A stretch of DNA of 7,156 nt from positions 1 through 7,156 of the forward strand of contig CALHGI010000124.1 of NCBI GenBank assembly GCA_938029995.1. The letters are read 5' to 3'. Below the pieces are notes generated by a model. It was not told the origin of the DNA. It made no database searches and worked only from the letters and a program-made list of their open reading frames with translations. This document shows positions 1 through 5,764 of this stretch, in pieces. The translations under genes were made by a program, and so were the position numbers. Positions within the stretch are counted from its first letter, which is position 1; each line of letters begins with the position of its first letter. This DNA is from an uncultured cyanobacterium (GTDB lineage Bacteria; Cyanobacteriota; Cyanobacteriia; Phormidesmidales; Phormidesmidaceae).

Positions 1-216
1 GCCATTGTCCTCACCGGCACTGGCCGCGATGGCGGCATGGGGATCAAAGCCATCAAAGCCATGGGTGGCACCGTCATTGTGGAAGATACAAACACCGCCG
101 CCTTCTCAGGGATGCCCCTAACCGCCATCAAAACTGGCTCAGTAGACTTCGTGCTACCGTTAGCAAAAGTTGCCCCGGCCCTGCTCACCCTGGTGGCAAC
201 CAGAGACTCTCAATGA
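1..216 (+). CDS. cheB: CheB-type protein-glutamate methylesterase, C-terminal end only (5' end outside window)
   Basis: The first 71 codons of the window are open and end at TGA 214-216. They match the C-terminal end of the CheB methylesterase domain, which removes methyl groups from glutamates of chemoreceptor-like proteins. Visible landmarks are VLTGTGRDGGMG at residues 3-14 of the fragment, where the Asp corresponds to the acidic member of the family's Ser-His-Asp catalytic triad, and FSGMPLTAIKTGSVDFVLP, the usual end of the fold. The catalytic Ser and His would lie upstream, outside the window, so activity and any receiver domain cannot be judged. The stop overlaps the start of the CheR-type gene by 4 bp (ATGA), which points to translational coupling. 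In many bacteria these two enzymes are one fused polypeptide; here they are separate. Family assignment is firm; the role in true chemotaxis is not shown. Confidence 0.9.
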   Translation, partial: AIVLTGTGRDGGMGIKAIKAMGGTVIVEDTNTAAFSGMPLTAIKTGSVDFVLPLAKVAPALLTLVATRDSQ

Positions 217-2072
217 ACTCTTCCCAAGACGATCCAACAATTTTCGAAGCCCTCCTAGACTTTCTAAAACAAACCCGTGGATTTGACTTTAGCGGATACA
301 AACGATCGTCATTACAGCGACGGGTCACCAAACAAATGCGGACCCATAACATTAAAACCTTTGGGGAATATCTGGACTACCTAGAGGTCCATCCCGAAGA
401 ATTCACAGCCCTGTTTAATACCATCTTAATCAACGTCACCTCGTTCTTTCGAGATCAGCCCGCCTGGGAGTACCTGTGGCATCAATTATTACCCAACCTC
501 CTAGGGGAAATAGCCCCAAACAAACCCATCCGCATCTGGAGTGCAGGCTGTGCCTCCGGCGAAGAAGCCTATACCCTAGCCATGATCCTGGCGGAAATCC
601 TGGGGCCAGTAAAATTTCGTCAGCGGGTCAAGATTTACGCCACGGATGTTGACGAAGAAGCCTTGGCAGAAGCCCGCCACGCCATCTACAGTGCCCAAGA
701 TCTAGACCCCGTCCCCCAGCACCTACGGGACAAATACTTTGAACCCCTGACAGAGAAGTATATTTTTCGAGCCGATCTCCGGCGCAGCGTAATTTTTGGT
801 CGCCACGACCTGGTACAAGACGCGCCGATTTCTCGCCTAGACCTGCTAATTTGCCGTAATACATTAATGTATTTCAACTCTGAAACCCAGGGTCGCATTT
901 TAGCCCGGTTACACTTTGCCCTCAATCCCCAAGGGGCGATCTTTTTAGGCAAAGCAGAAATGTTGCTCACCCATGCCAATTTATTTACCCCGATCAATCT
1001 GCAACATCGAATTTTTAATCGAGTCTCCAGTATCAGCATGCGTGATCGACTGCTAGTCATGGCCCAGGGGGGAGACCAAGACGCCAGCAATCGCCTAGCC
1101 GTGCAAGTGCGCCTTAGGGATGCCGCCTTTAACGCCAGTACGGTGGCCCAAATCGTAGTTGACGTTAACGGCCAGCTGATGATGGCCAACCACATGGCCC
1201 GCAGCTCCTTTAACATTGGCATTAAGGATCTGGGACGCCCCCTACAGGACCTGGAAATTTCCTATCGTCCCCTAGAGCTGCGATCCTTGATTGAGCTGGC
1301 ATACAAGGAACAACAGCCCCGCCAGTACAAGGATGTGGCCCGTCCCCTGCCGGACGGCGACACCCAATATTTAGATGTGCAGCTAGTCCCCCTACAGGAA
1401 GACAGTAACACCTTTATCGGGGTCAACATTTCCTTCACCGATGTCACCCGCTACCACCAACTACAAACCGAGGTGCAGCGCTCCAATCAAGATCTAGAAA
1501 CCGCCAACGAAGAACTTCAATCAAGCAACGAAGAATTGGAAACCACCAACGAAGAATTGCAATCCACCAACGAGGAACTGGAAACCACCAACGAGGAACT
1601 TCAATCCACCAACGAAGAGCTGGAAACCATGAATGAAGAACTCCAGTCCACCAACGAAGAACTGCAAACCATTAATGATGAGCTACGCCTGCGCACCGAC
1701 GAAGCCAACCAGGCCAATGCCTACCTCAATTCTATTTTGGCCAGCATCAAAGCCGGAGTAGCGGTGCTCGATCGACAATTTAAAATCTTGACCTGGAACC
1801 ATGAAACCGAAGACCTTTGGGGCCTGCGCACCGACGAAGTCGAAGGACAGTCCTTCTGGAATTTAGACATTGGCCTACCCGTCGATCAGCTGCGCGACGC
1901 CATCCGAGCCTGCCTCAATGGCAAAGACCGCATAGAAATAGTATTAGCCACCATCAATCGGCGTGGGCAGCCCTTTAACTGCCGCGTCACCTGCACCCCC
2001 CTAATCGGCATAAACCATGAGCGCCAGGGGGTCATCCTACTGATGGAGGAGGAGGAGGAAGCGGCGGCCTAG
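213..2072 (+). CDS. cheR: CheR-type SAM-dependent methyltransferase with PAS - coiled coil - PAS extension (619 aa)
   Basis: The product should transfer methyl groups from S-adenosylmethionine to glutamate side chains of a signalling protein in the cytoplasm; no signal peptide or membrane segment is visible. Domains: CheR N-terminal helical domain about residues 10-65; methyltransferase about 70-270 with VTSFFRD (75-81), SAM-binding SAGCASGEEAY (110-120), acidic D145 in the ATDVDEE strand, and CRN (214-216) in LICRNTLMYF; PAS about 303-418; a heptad coiled coil 428-491; a second PAS about 500-612; and an acidic tail of five Glu and three Ala. Classical CheR has about 280 residues, so more than half of this protein is added sensory material. 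The ATG overlaps the upstream cheB stop by 4 bp, and only a weak AGAGA lies upstream, so initiation probably depends on coupling. Fused CheB-CheR relatives often carry a kinase after the last PAS; here the protein ends and a separate PAS kinase follows. The substrate is unknown. Confidence 0.93.
   Translation: MNSSQDDPTIFEALLDFLKQTRGFDFSGYKRSSLQRRVTKQMRTHNIKTFGEYLDYLEVHPEEFTALFNTILINVTSFFRDQPAWEYLWHQLLPNLLGEIAPNKPIRIWSAGCASGEEAYTLAMILAEILGPVKFRQRVKIYATDVDEEALAEARHAIYSAQDLDPVPQHLRDKYFEPLTEKYIFRADLRRSVIFGRHDLVQDAPISRLDLLICRNTLMYFNSETQGRILARLHFALNPQGAIFLGKAEMLLTHANLFTPINLQHRIFNRVSSISMRDRLLVMAQGGDQDASNRLAVQVRLRDAAFNASTVAQIVVDVNGQLMMANHMARSSFNIGIKDLGRPLQDLEISYRPLELRSLIELAYKEQQPRQYKDVARPLPDGDTQYLDVQLVPLQEDSNTFIGVNISFTDVTRYHQLQTEVQRSNQDLETANEELQSSNEELETTNEELQSTNEELETTNEELQSTNEELETMNEELQSTNEELQTINDELRLRTDEANQANAYLNSILASIKAGVAVLDRQFKILTWNHETEDLWGLRTDEVEGQSFWNLDIGLPVDQLRDAIRACLNGKDRIEIVLATINRRGQPFNCRVTCTPLIGINHERQGVILLMEEEEEAAA
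1494..1685 (+). repeat. Heptad repeat encoding the L-E/Q-T/S-x-N-E-E coiled coil
   Basis: Nine consecutive heptads run from L428 to L491 of the CheR-type protein, with the pattern L-(E/Q)-(T/S)-(A/S/T/M/I)-N-(E/D)-E. Alternate units favour LETTNEE and LQSTNEE, so at DNA level the period is close to 21 bp with a stronger 42 bp beat. Leucine recurs at one core position and Thr/Ala/Ser/Met/Ile at the other, as expected for a parallel signalling helix joining two PAS domains. This NEEL repeat is recognisable in the CheB-CheR-PAS family generally, so its presence is normal; its regularity is still striking. Confidence 0.9.
2045..2059 (+). repeat. (GGA)5 trinucleotide repeat at the 3' end of the CheR-type gene
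   Basis: Five tandem GGA units encode most of the Glu run in the C-terminal EEEEEAAA tail just before the stop at 2070-2072. Such a run is prone to slippage: whole-unit changes would only alter the tail length, and other changes would shift the last few codons. Its GGAGG core also resembles a Shine-Dalgarno sequence, but no start codon follows at a usable distance. Confidence 0.7.
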
Positions 2073-2078
2073 GACGAC

Positions 2079-2103
2079 GGAGCCCCAGGGAACAAAGGGC
2101 TCC
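2079..2103 (+). terminator. Possible hairpin terminator or attenuator between the CheR-type and kinase genes
   Basis: A perfect 7-bp inverted repeat, GGAGCCC (2079-2085) and GGGCTCC (2097-2103), encloses an 11-nt loop seven bases after the CheR stop. No T-tract follows directly, so it is not a textbook rho-independent terminator. A second, AT-rich hairpin can form at 2111-2128 (AGAAATA, loop GCAC, T-rich arm), followed by CT. The pair may end, pause or partly attenuate transcription, or may protect the 3' end of the cheBR message. Stem geometry is seen; function is inference. Confidence 0.4.
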
Positions 2104-2135
2104 TGAATTCAGAAATAGCACTATTTTTCTATCCC

Positions 2136-2157
2136 AGGGAGTATTTTGAACCCCATG
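2136..2157 (+). promoter_or_regulatory. Ribosome-binding region and start choice for the PAS histidine kinase
   Basis: AGGGAG (2136-2141) precedes two in-frame candidates: TTG at 2146 (4-nt gap) and ATG at 2155 (13-nt gap). The ATG is preferred because from it the protein aligns without gaps to the two downstream paralogues from the first residue: MTLYLD here, MALHLD and MTINLD in the others, with the conserved Phe at residue 82 in all three. The TTG would add three residues with no counterpart. The ATG spacing is long for a Shine-Dalgarno site. Confidence 0.6.
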
Positions 2158-4212
2158 ACCCTCTATTTGGATATTTTTGACCAAAAGTTCGAACAGGCAC
2201 AACAACGAATCACCCAATTAGCCCAAAGAACTGAACAAGATAATGTATCCAAGGCTCTCCTGAGCCACACCCTAGATGAACTGGCCACGGCCCTAGAAGA
2301 GGTGCATGTGCTCTCAGAAGAGTTGTCTGAACAACATGGCCACCTCCAGACGGCCCATGGGGAAATCATGGCGGAACGTCAGCAATATTTTGAACTCTTT
2401 GACTTGGCCCCAGAGGGCTATATTGTCACCGATGCCCAAGGGATTATTCGGCACGTTAACCAAACGGCATTAACCCTGGTGGCACGACGCCAACGCAGTC
2501 TAATTGGCAAACCCCTGGGGGCCTTGATTGCCCAAGTCGATAGCCAGCGGTTTTATACCGTGCTCAACCAGTTAAATCAGGGCCAGATTTTTCCCAGTCT
2601 CGACCTCTGTCTGCATTCCTATCAACGACCGCTCATCGATGCGTCTTTTACCGTTGCCCCCATTAAAGATTATCGGTCTCAGTTGAAGGGGTTTCGGTGG
2701 TTGTTTCGAGACCTCACCCAAGAGCGAGCATCGGCCATGGCCCTCCAAGCTAGCGAGGCCCAATACCGAGCCATTGTCGAAGACCAAACCGAGCTAATCT
2801 GTCGCTCCCTAGGCGATGCTCGCATTACCTTTGTCAACCAAGCATTTTGCAATTATTTTAACTGCACCCCCACAGAGGTGATGGGCACTAGCTTTTTAAA
2901 CCAGGTGGCCGGGGTGGAGCAAGCAGAGGTGATGCGACAATTGACAAACCTTAATCGGGACAATCCCATCATCACCCTGGAACATCGGGTCACCTTACCC
3001 AATGGGGAGCCCCGCTGGCAGTCGTGGGTCCATCGGGCCCTGTTTGATGAGCACGGTCACTTTTTTCAATTTCAGTCGACGGGGCGAGACATCACAGCGC
3101 AAAAGCACACCGATGAGGCTCTACGGCAGCAAGAGAACCACCTTCGCCGGGTAACAGATTCCCTGCCCATACTACTCACCTATGTGAATGGAAAGCAGCA
3201 GGTGATGTATGCCAACCGGGCCCATGAACATTGGTTAGACCTGAGTAGTACCGACATCGTGGGCCAGTATCTGTGGCAGGTCCTGGGACCAGACACCTAT
3301 CGCCAGATTCGCTTCCCCGTGGAGGAAGCTCTGTCCGGCAATTATGTCACCTTTGAACAGGAGGTGACTTGGCCCCACCAGATGCCCTTTTGGGTCAGCG
3401 CCACGTTTGTGCCAGATCGCACCGTCTCGGGTCTGGTAAATGGCTTTTTTGGGTTGATTCACGACATTAGCGATCGCAAAGCCACGGAACAGGGAAAAGA
3501 TCAGCTGATTTCCGTGGTCAGCCATGAACTGCGCACACCACTGGCCGCCATCCATGGAGCCCTCAAGCTACTCGCCCATGGTGCCGTTGACCCGCTGGCT
3601 GGGGAGGGCCAAAAGCTGATCACCGTAGCCGACAGAAATGCTCAACACATGGTGCAGCTAATCGACGACCTGCTCGACTTACAACACATTCACCTGGGCA
3701 AGCTGTCGATTACCCCCCAGGATTGCCCAGCCGCCGACCTCATCCAACGGGCCATGGATATGCTTCAAGGGATGGCCCAAAACCATAATGTCACCCTAGA
3801 AACCAGTCCCTGCCCAATGTCAGTATGGGCAGATTGCGATCGCATTGTCCAAGTCCTCACCAACCTCATGAGCAATGCCATCAAATTCTCTCCCGCCGGT
3901 GGCACCGTCGTCATCACCGCCACAAAAGCCGTCAATCCTCGCCTACCCTCCACCTCACCCCACGTCAGCTTCCAAGTCAGCGACCAAGGTCAGGGCATGC
4001 CCGCCGATACCCTAGAACAAATCTTTGCCGCCTTCCACCAAATTGACCCAGCCGATCCCCGCAATCGGGGCGGCTCGGGCCTAGGCCTAGCCATTTGCCG
4101 TGGCATCATCCAACAGCACGGAGGCACCATAGCCGCCGAAAGCGTCCTAGGCAACGGCACCGTCGTATCTTTCACCCTGCCCCACCAGGGCTATCAACAA
4201 AGCGACACATAA
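2155..4212 (+). CDS. PAS-PAS-PAS sensor histidine kinase (685 aa, soluble)
   Basis: This is a cytoplasmic sensor kinase expected to autophosphorylate a histidine and pass the phosphate to an unidentified response regulator. A helical lead (residues 1-75, with HVLSEEL) enters PAS1 (about 78-190, LFDLAPEGYIVTD to GFRWLFRDLT). PAS2 (about 204-325) begins YRAIVEDQTELIC, and PAS3 spans about 330-445. HisKA follows, with H457 in SHELRTP as the phosphoacceptor. The ATPase domain shows N574 in the N box (LTNLMSNAIKF), D610-G614 in the G1 box (DQGQG), an F-box-like FAAFHQ, and GGSGLGLAI (639-647) as the G2 box, so all catalytic elements look intact. No transmembrane segment or receiver domain is seen. 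It lies 82 bp after the CheR-type gene, behind a hairpin, and may replace the kinase tail that fused CheB-CheR proteins often carry. A TTG start three codons upstream is possible. The signal and any cofactor in the PAS pockets cannot be read from sequence. Confidence 0.93.
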   Translation: MTLYLDIFDQKFEQAQQRITQLAQRTEQDNVSKALLSHTLDELATALEEVHVLSEELSEQHGHLQTAHGEIMAERQQYFELFDLAPEGYIVTDAQGIIRHVNQTALTLVARRQRSLIGKPLGALIAQVDSQRFYTVLNQLNQGQIFPSLDLCLHSYQRPLIDASFTVAPIKDYRSQLKGFRWLFRDLTQERASAMALQASEAQYRAIVEDQTELICRSLGDARITFVNQAFCNYFNCTPTEVMGTSFLNQVAGVEQAEVMRQLTNLNRDNPIITLEHRVTLPNGEPRWQSWVHRALFDEHGHFFQFQSTGRDITAQKHTDEALRQQENHLRRVTDSLPILLTYVNGKQQVMYANRAHEHWLDLSSTDIVGQYLWQVLGPDTYRQIRFPVEEALSGNYVTFEQEVTWPHQMPFWVSATFVPDRTVSGLVNGFFGLIHDISDRKATEQGKDQLISVVSHELRTPLAAIHGALKLLAHGAVDPLAGEGQKLITVADRNAQHMVQLIDDLLDLQHIHLGKLSITPQDCPAADLIQRAMDMLQGMAQNHNVTLETSPCPMSVWADCDRIVQVLTNLMSNAIKFSPAGGTVVITATKAVNPRLPSTSPHVSFQVSDQGQGMPADTLEQIFAAFHQIDPADPRNRGGSGLGLAICRGIIQQHGGTIAAESVLGNGTVVSFTLPHQGYQQSDT
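3470..3477. repeat. HIP1 octamer GCGATCGC
   Basis: Perfect copy of the highly iterated palindrome found at high density in many cyanobacterial genomes. It lies in the kinase gene, in the codons just after PAS3. It is the best compositional hint to the host lineage. Confidence 0.85.
3836..3843. repeat. HIP1 octamer GCGATCGC
   Basis: Second perfect HIP1 copy, in the ATPase-domain part of the kinase gene upstream of the N-box codons. Confidence 0.85.
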
Positions 4213-4327
4213 AGCTACAAAACAAGACTTCTAACCGTAAGATTTGTCATATTTCCCCCCAGGCAGCAGTCCCCCCATCAAGAAATCACACTACATTTAG
4301 ATACAGACAAGGGGGCCCACACAAGAA
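4213..4327 (+). other. Intergenic region between the kinase and its kinase-less paralogue
   Basis: This 115-bp gap has no convincing terminator and no small gene. It contains two C-runs (at 4255-4260 and 4271-4276) flanking AGGCAGCAGT. A TTGTCA at 4244-4249 resembles a -35 box, but no matching -10 lies 16-18 bp further on. AAGGGGG (4309-4315) is the only Shine-Dalgarno-like stretch and sits 12 nt before the next ATG. Co-transcription with the kinase gene is likely but unproven. Confidence 0.45.
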
Positions 4328-5659
4328 ATGGCATTACATCTGGATATTTTCAGTCAACAGTTTGACCAGGCACAACAACAGTTAGCCCAGTTACTACAGC
4401 AGGCTGAACAATGCGATGGCCCCAAATCTCTCCTCACCCAAGCCCTAGACCAGCTAACCAACGCCCTCGAAGAGACCCATGTCCTTTCAGAGGAACTGGC
4501 CGAGCAGTTTAACCAGCTACAATCTGCTCAGCTAAGCCTGACCGCAGAACGCCAGCAATACTTTGAACTCTTTGACCTCGCCCCCGATGGTTATATCGTC
4601 ACCGATACCCAAGGAATTATCGGACACATTAACCAAACGGCAGCCAACCGCCTCAACCGCCGCCAGCGCTCCTCCATGGGCAAACCCCTGGCCGTCATGA
4701 TCGCCCAGGCCGATATTCATGACTTCTATAAATTGCTCAACCAGCTACAAACCGGCCAGGCCCTACGCCAGATCAAACTACGACTGCAACCCTACCAAAA
4801 GCCTTCCCTCCACGCCTCCTTCACCATTGCCCCCATCAAAGACCATCAGTCCCAGGTGGTCGGCTTTCGCTGGTTGTTTCGCGACCTCACCCACCAGCGT
4901 CGGGCCACCATTGCCCTCGAAGAAAGCGAAGCCAAATATCGAGCCATCGTTGAAGACCAAACTGAACTGATCTGTCGCCTCATGGCCGACGGTCGAATCA
5001 CCTTTGTCAATCAAGCCTTTTGCCAATATTTTGACTGCTCGTCAGAGTCTGTACTAGGGGATAGCTTTTTCACCATCATTGGCGAAACAGCCAACGAAAG
5101 GGCGATGAAACATTTAGCCATCCTAGATCGGCTCGACTTCGAAACCCCCACCCTTACCCTGGACCACCAAATCGCCCTACCCGACGGCCAACTTCGCTGG
5201 CAGCGCTGGAGGCATCGGGCCTTGTTTGACCGCAATGGCGACTTTTTTCAATTTCAGTCCACAGGCAGGGATATCACCGCCCAAAGGCAAGCTGAAGCAG
5301 CCTCCCAACAGCGGGAAGCCCAGCTAAAACTAGTCACCGATGTGCTGCCCGTATTTCTCACCTACGTTAATGCCAAACAACAGGTGATCTACGCCAACCG
5401 CACCGATAGACATTGGCTAGGCAAGCCCCGAGGCGGCATCCTACACCACTATCTCTGGGAAGTGTTGGGCCCAAAAGCCTATCAGCAAATTAGAATTTCA
5501 GTTGAAACCGCCCTGTCGGGCCAGCGCGTCAGCTTTGAGCAGGCGGTTACCTGGTCCCAGCAGCCCCCCTTCAAAATTAAGGCAACATTTGTCCCCGACC
5601 AGGCTGACGACGGTCAGGTCCATGGATTCTTCGCATTGGTTAAAAAACTAGATCCATAA
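4328..5659 (+). CDS. Triple-PAS protein without output domain, paralogue of the upstream kinase's sensory half (443 aa)
   Basis: The protein repeats the sensory part of the preceding kinase: helical lead 1-75 (HVLSEEL), PAS1 about 78-190 (LFDLAPDGYIVTD, GFRWLFRDLT), PAS2 from Y204 (YRAIVEDQTELIC through FFQFQSTGRDITAQ) and PAS3 from about 333 (LVTDVLPVFLTYVN) to GFFALVKKLDP. It aligns without gaps to the kinase over at least the first 204 residues (about 60% identity by hand over 190), then with a net three-residue insertion in PAS2. It ends ten residues after the GFF motif of PAS3, about 17 residues short of where the kinase has its phosphoacceptor His. No HisKA remnant follows in any forward frame, so this is a clean end and not an obvious recent frameshift. 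The ATG is the start that keeps all three paralogues colinear. It could form mixed dimers with the kinase or titrate its ligand or partner; this is inference. It is soluble, with no membrane segment. Confidence 0.88.
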   Translation: MALHLDIFSQQFDQAQQQLAQLLQQAEQCDGPKSLLTQALDQLTNALEETHVLSEELAEQFNQLQSAQLSLTAERQQYFELFDLAPDGYIVTDTQGIIGHINQTAANRLNRRQRSSMGKPLAVMIAQADIHDFYKLLNQLQTGQALRQIKLRLQPYQKPSLHASFTIAPIKDHQSQVVGFRWLFRDLTHQRRATIALEESEAKYRAIVEDQTELICRLMADGRITFVNQAFCQYFDCSSESVLGDSFFTIIGETANERAMKHLAILDRLDFETPTLTLDHQIALPDGQLRWQRWRHRALFDRNGDFFQFQSTGRDITAQRQAEAASQQREAQLKLVTDVLPVFLTYVNAKQQVIYANRTDRHWLGKPRGGILHHYLWEVLGPKAYQQIRISVETALSGQRVSFEQAVTWSQQPPFKIKATFVPDQADDGQVHGFFALVKKLDP

Positions 5660-5764
5660 CCATTCATAACCAGAGAACTGATCCTAGGGAGGGAGATCTA
5701 TACTGCAACATGGCCATTATTGATTATTTTGCCAGCTGATAATCTTCAGGGGTGTCTTTAAGTC
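5660..5764 (+). other. Intergenic region before the GGDEF gene
   Basis: This 105-bp gap holds a short direct repeat (CATAACCA at 5655-5662 and 5665-5672), a purine-rich AGGGAGGGAGA at 5686-5696 that looks like a strong Shine-Dalgarno site but serves no long reading frame, and a 9-codon ATG frame at 5710-5739 that starts 13 nt after it. GATTAT (5722-5727) and ATAATC (5739-5744) can form a weak 6-bp stem. AGGGG at 5748-5752, 12 nt before the next ATG, is the likely ribosome-binding site. A leader role for the 9-codon frame is possible but unsupported beyond position. Confidence 0.35.

Noticed and set aside
686..1222. Long reading frame on the minus strand inside the CheR-type gene (178 codons).
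   Set aside because: It lies wholly antisense to well-conserved methyltransferase and PAS codons, and its translation is Arg/Ser/Trp-rich without recognisable motifs; a shadow of codon bias.
4244..4302. Promoter-like pieces upstream of the gene at 4328 (TTGTCA at 4244, TAGATA near 4298).
   Set aside because: No -35/-10 pair has acceptable spacing, so a promoter call would be a guess.
4095..4385. Plus-strand frame spanning the end of the kinase gene, the intergenic gap and the start of the next gene.
   Set aside because: Its product is His/Pro/Arg-rich low-complexity translation of a shifted frame, overlapping two clearly real genes.
3059..5259. A 19-nt identical stretch at 3059-3077 and 5241-5259, suggesting recent gene conversion.
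   Set aside because: It encodes the conserved FFQFQS part of PAS2 with limited codon choice, and flanking bases diverge, so duplication plus protein-level constraint explains it.
5722..5744. Inverted repeat GATTAT/ATAATC as a terminator or operator before the GGDEF gene.
   Set aside because: Only six AT-rich pairs with an 11-nt loop and no T-run follow; expected by chance in AT-rich intergenic DNA.
5660..5761. The frame stays open for 33 codons after the TAA of the output-less PAS gene, in register with the next gene, hinting at readthrough or a split fusion.
   Set aside because: The translated stretch shows no similarity to a PAS or HisKA segment, a second TAA precedes the next ATG, and 33 open codons by chance is not rare.
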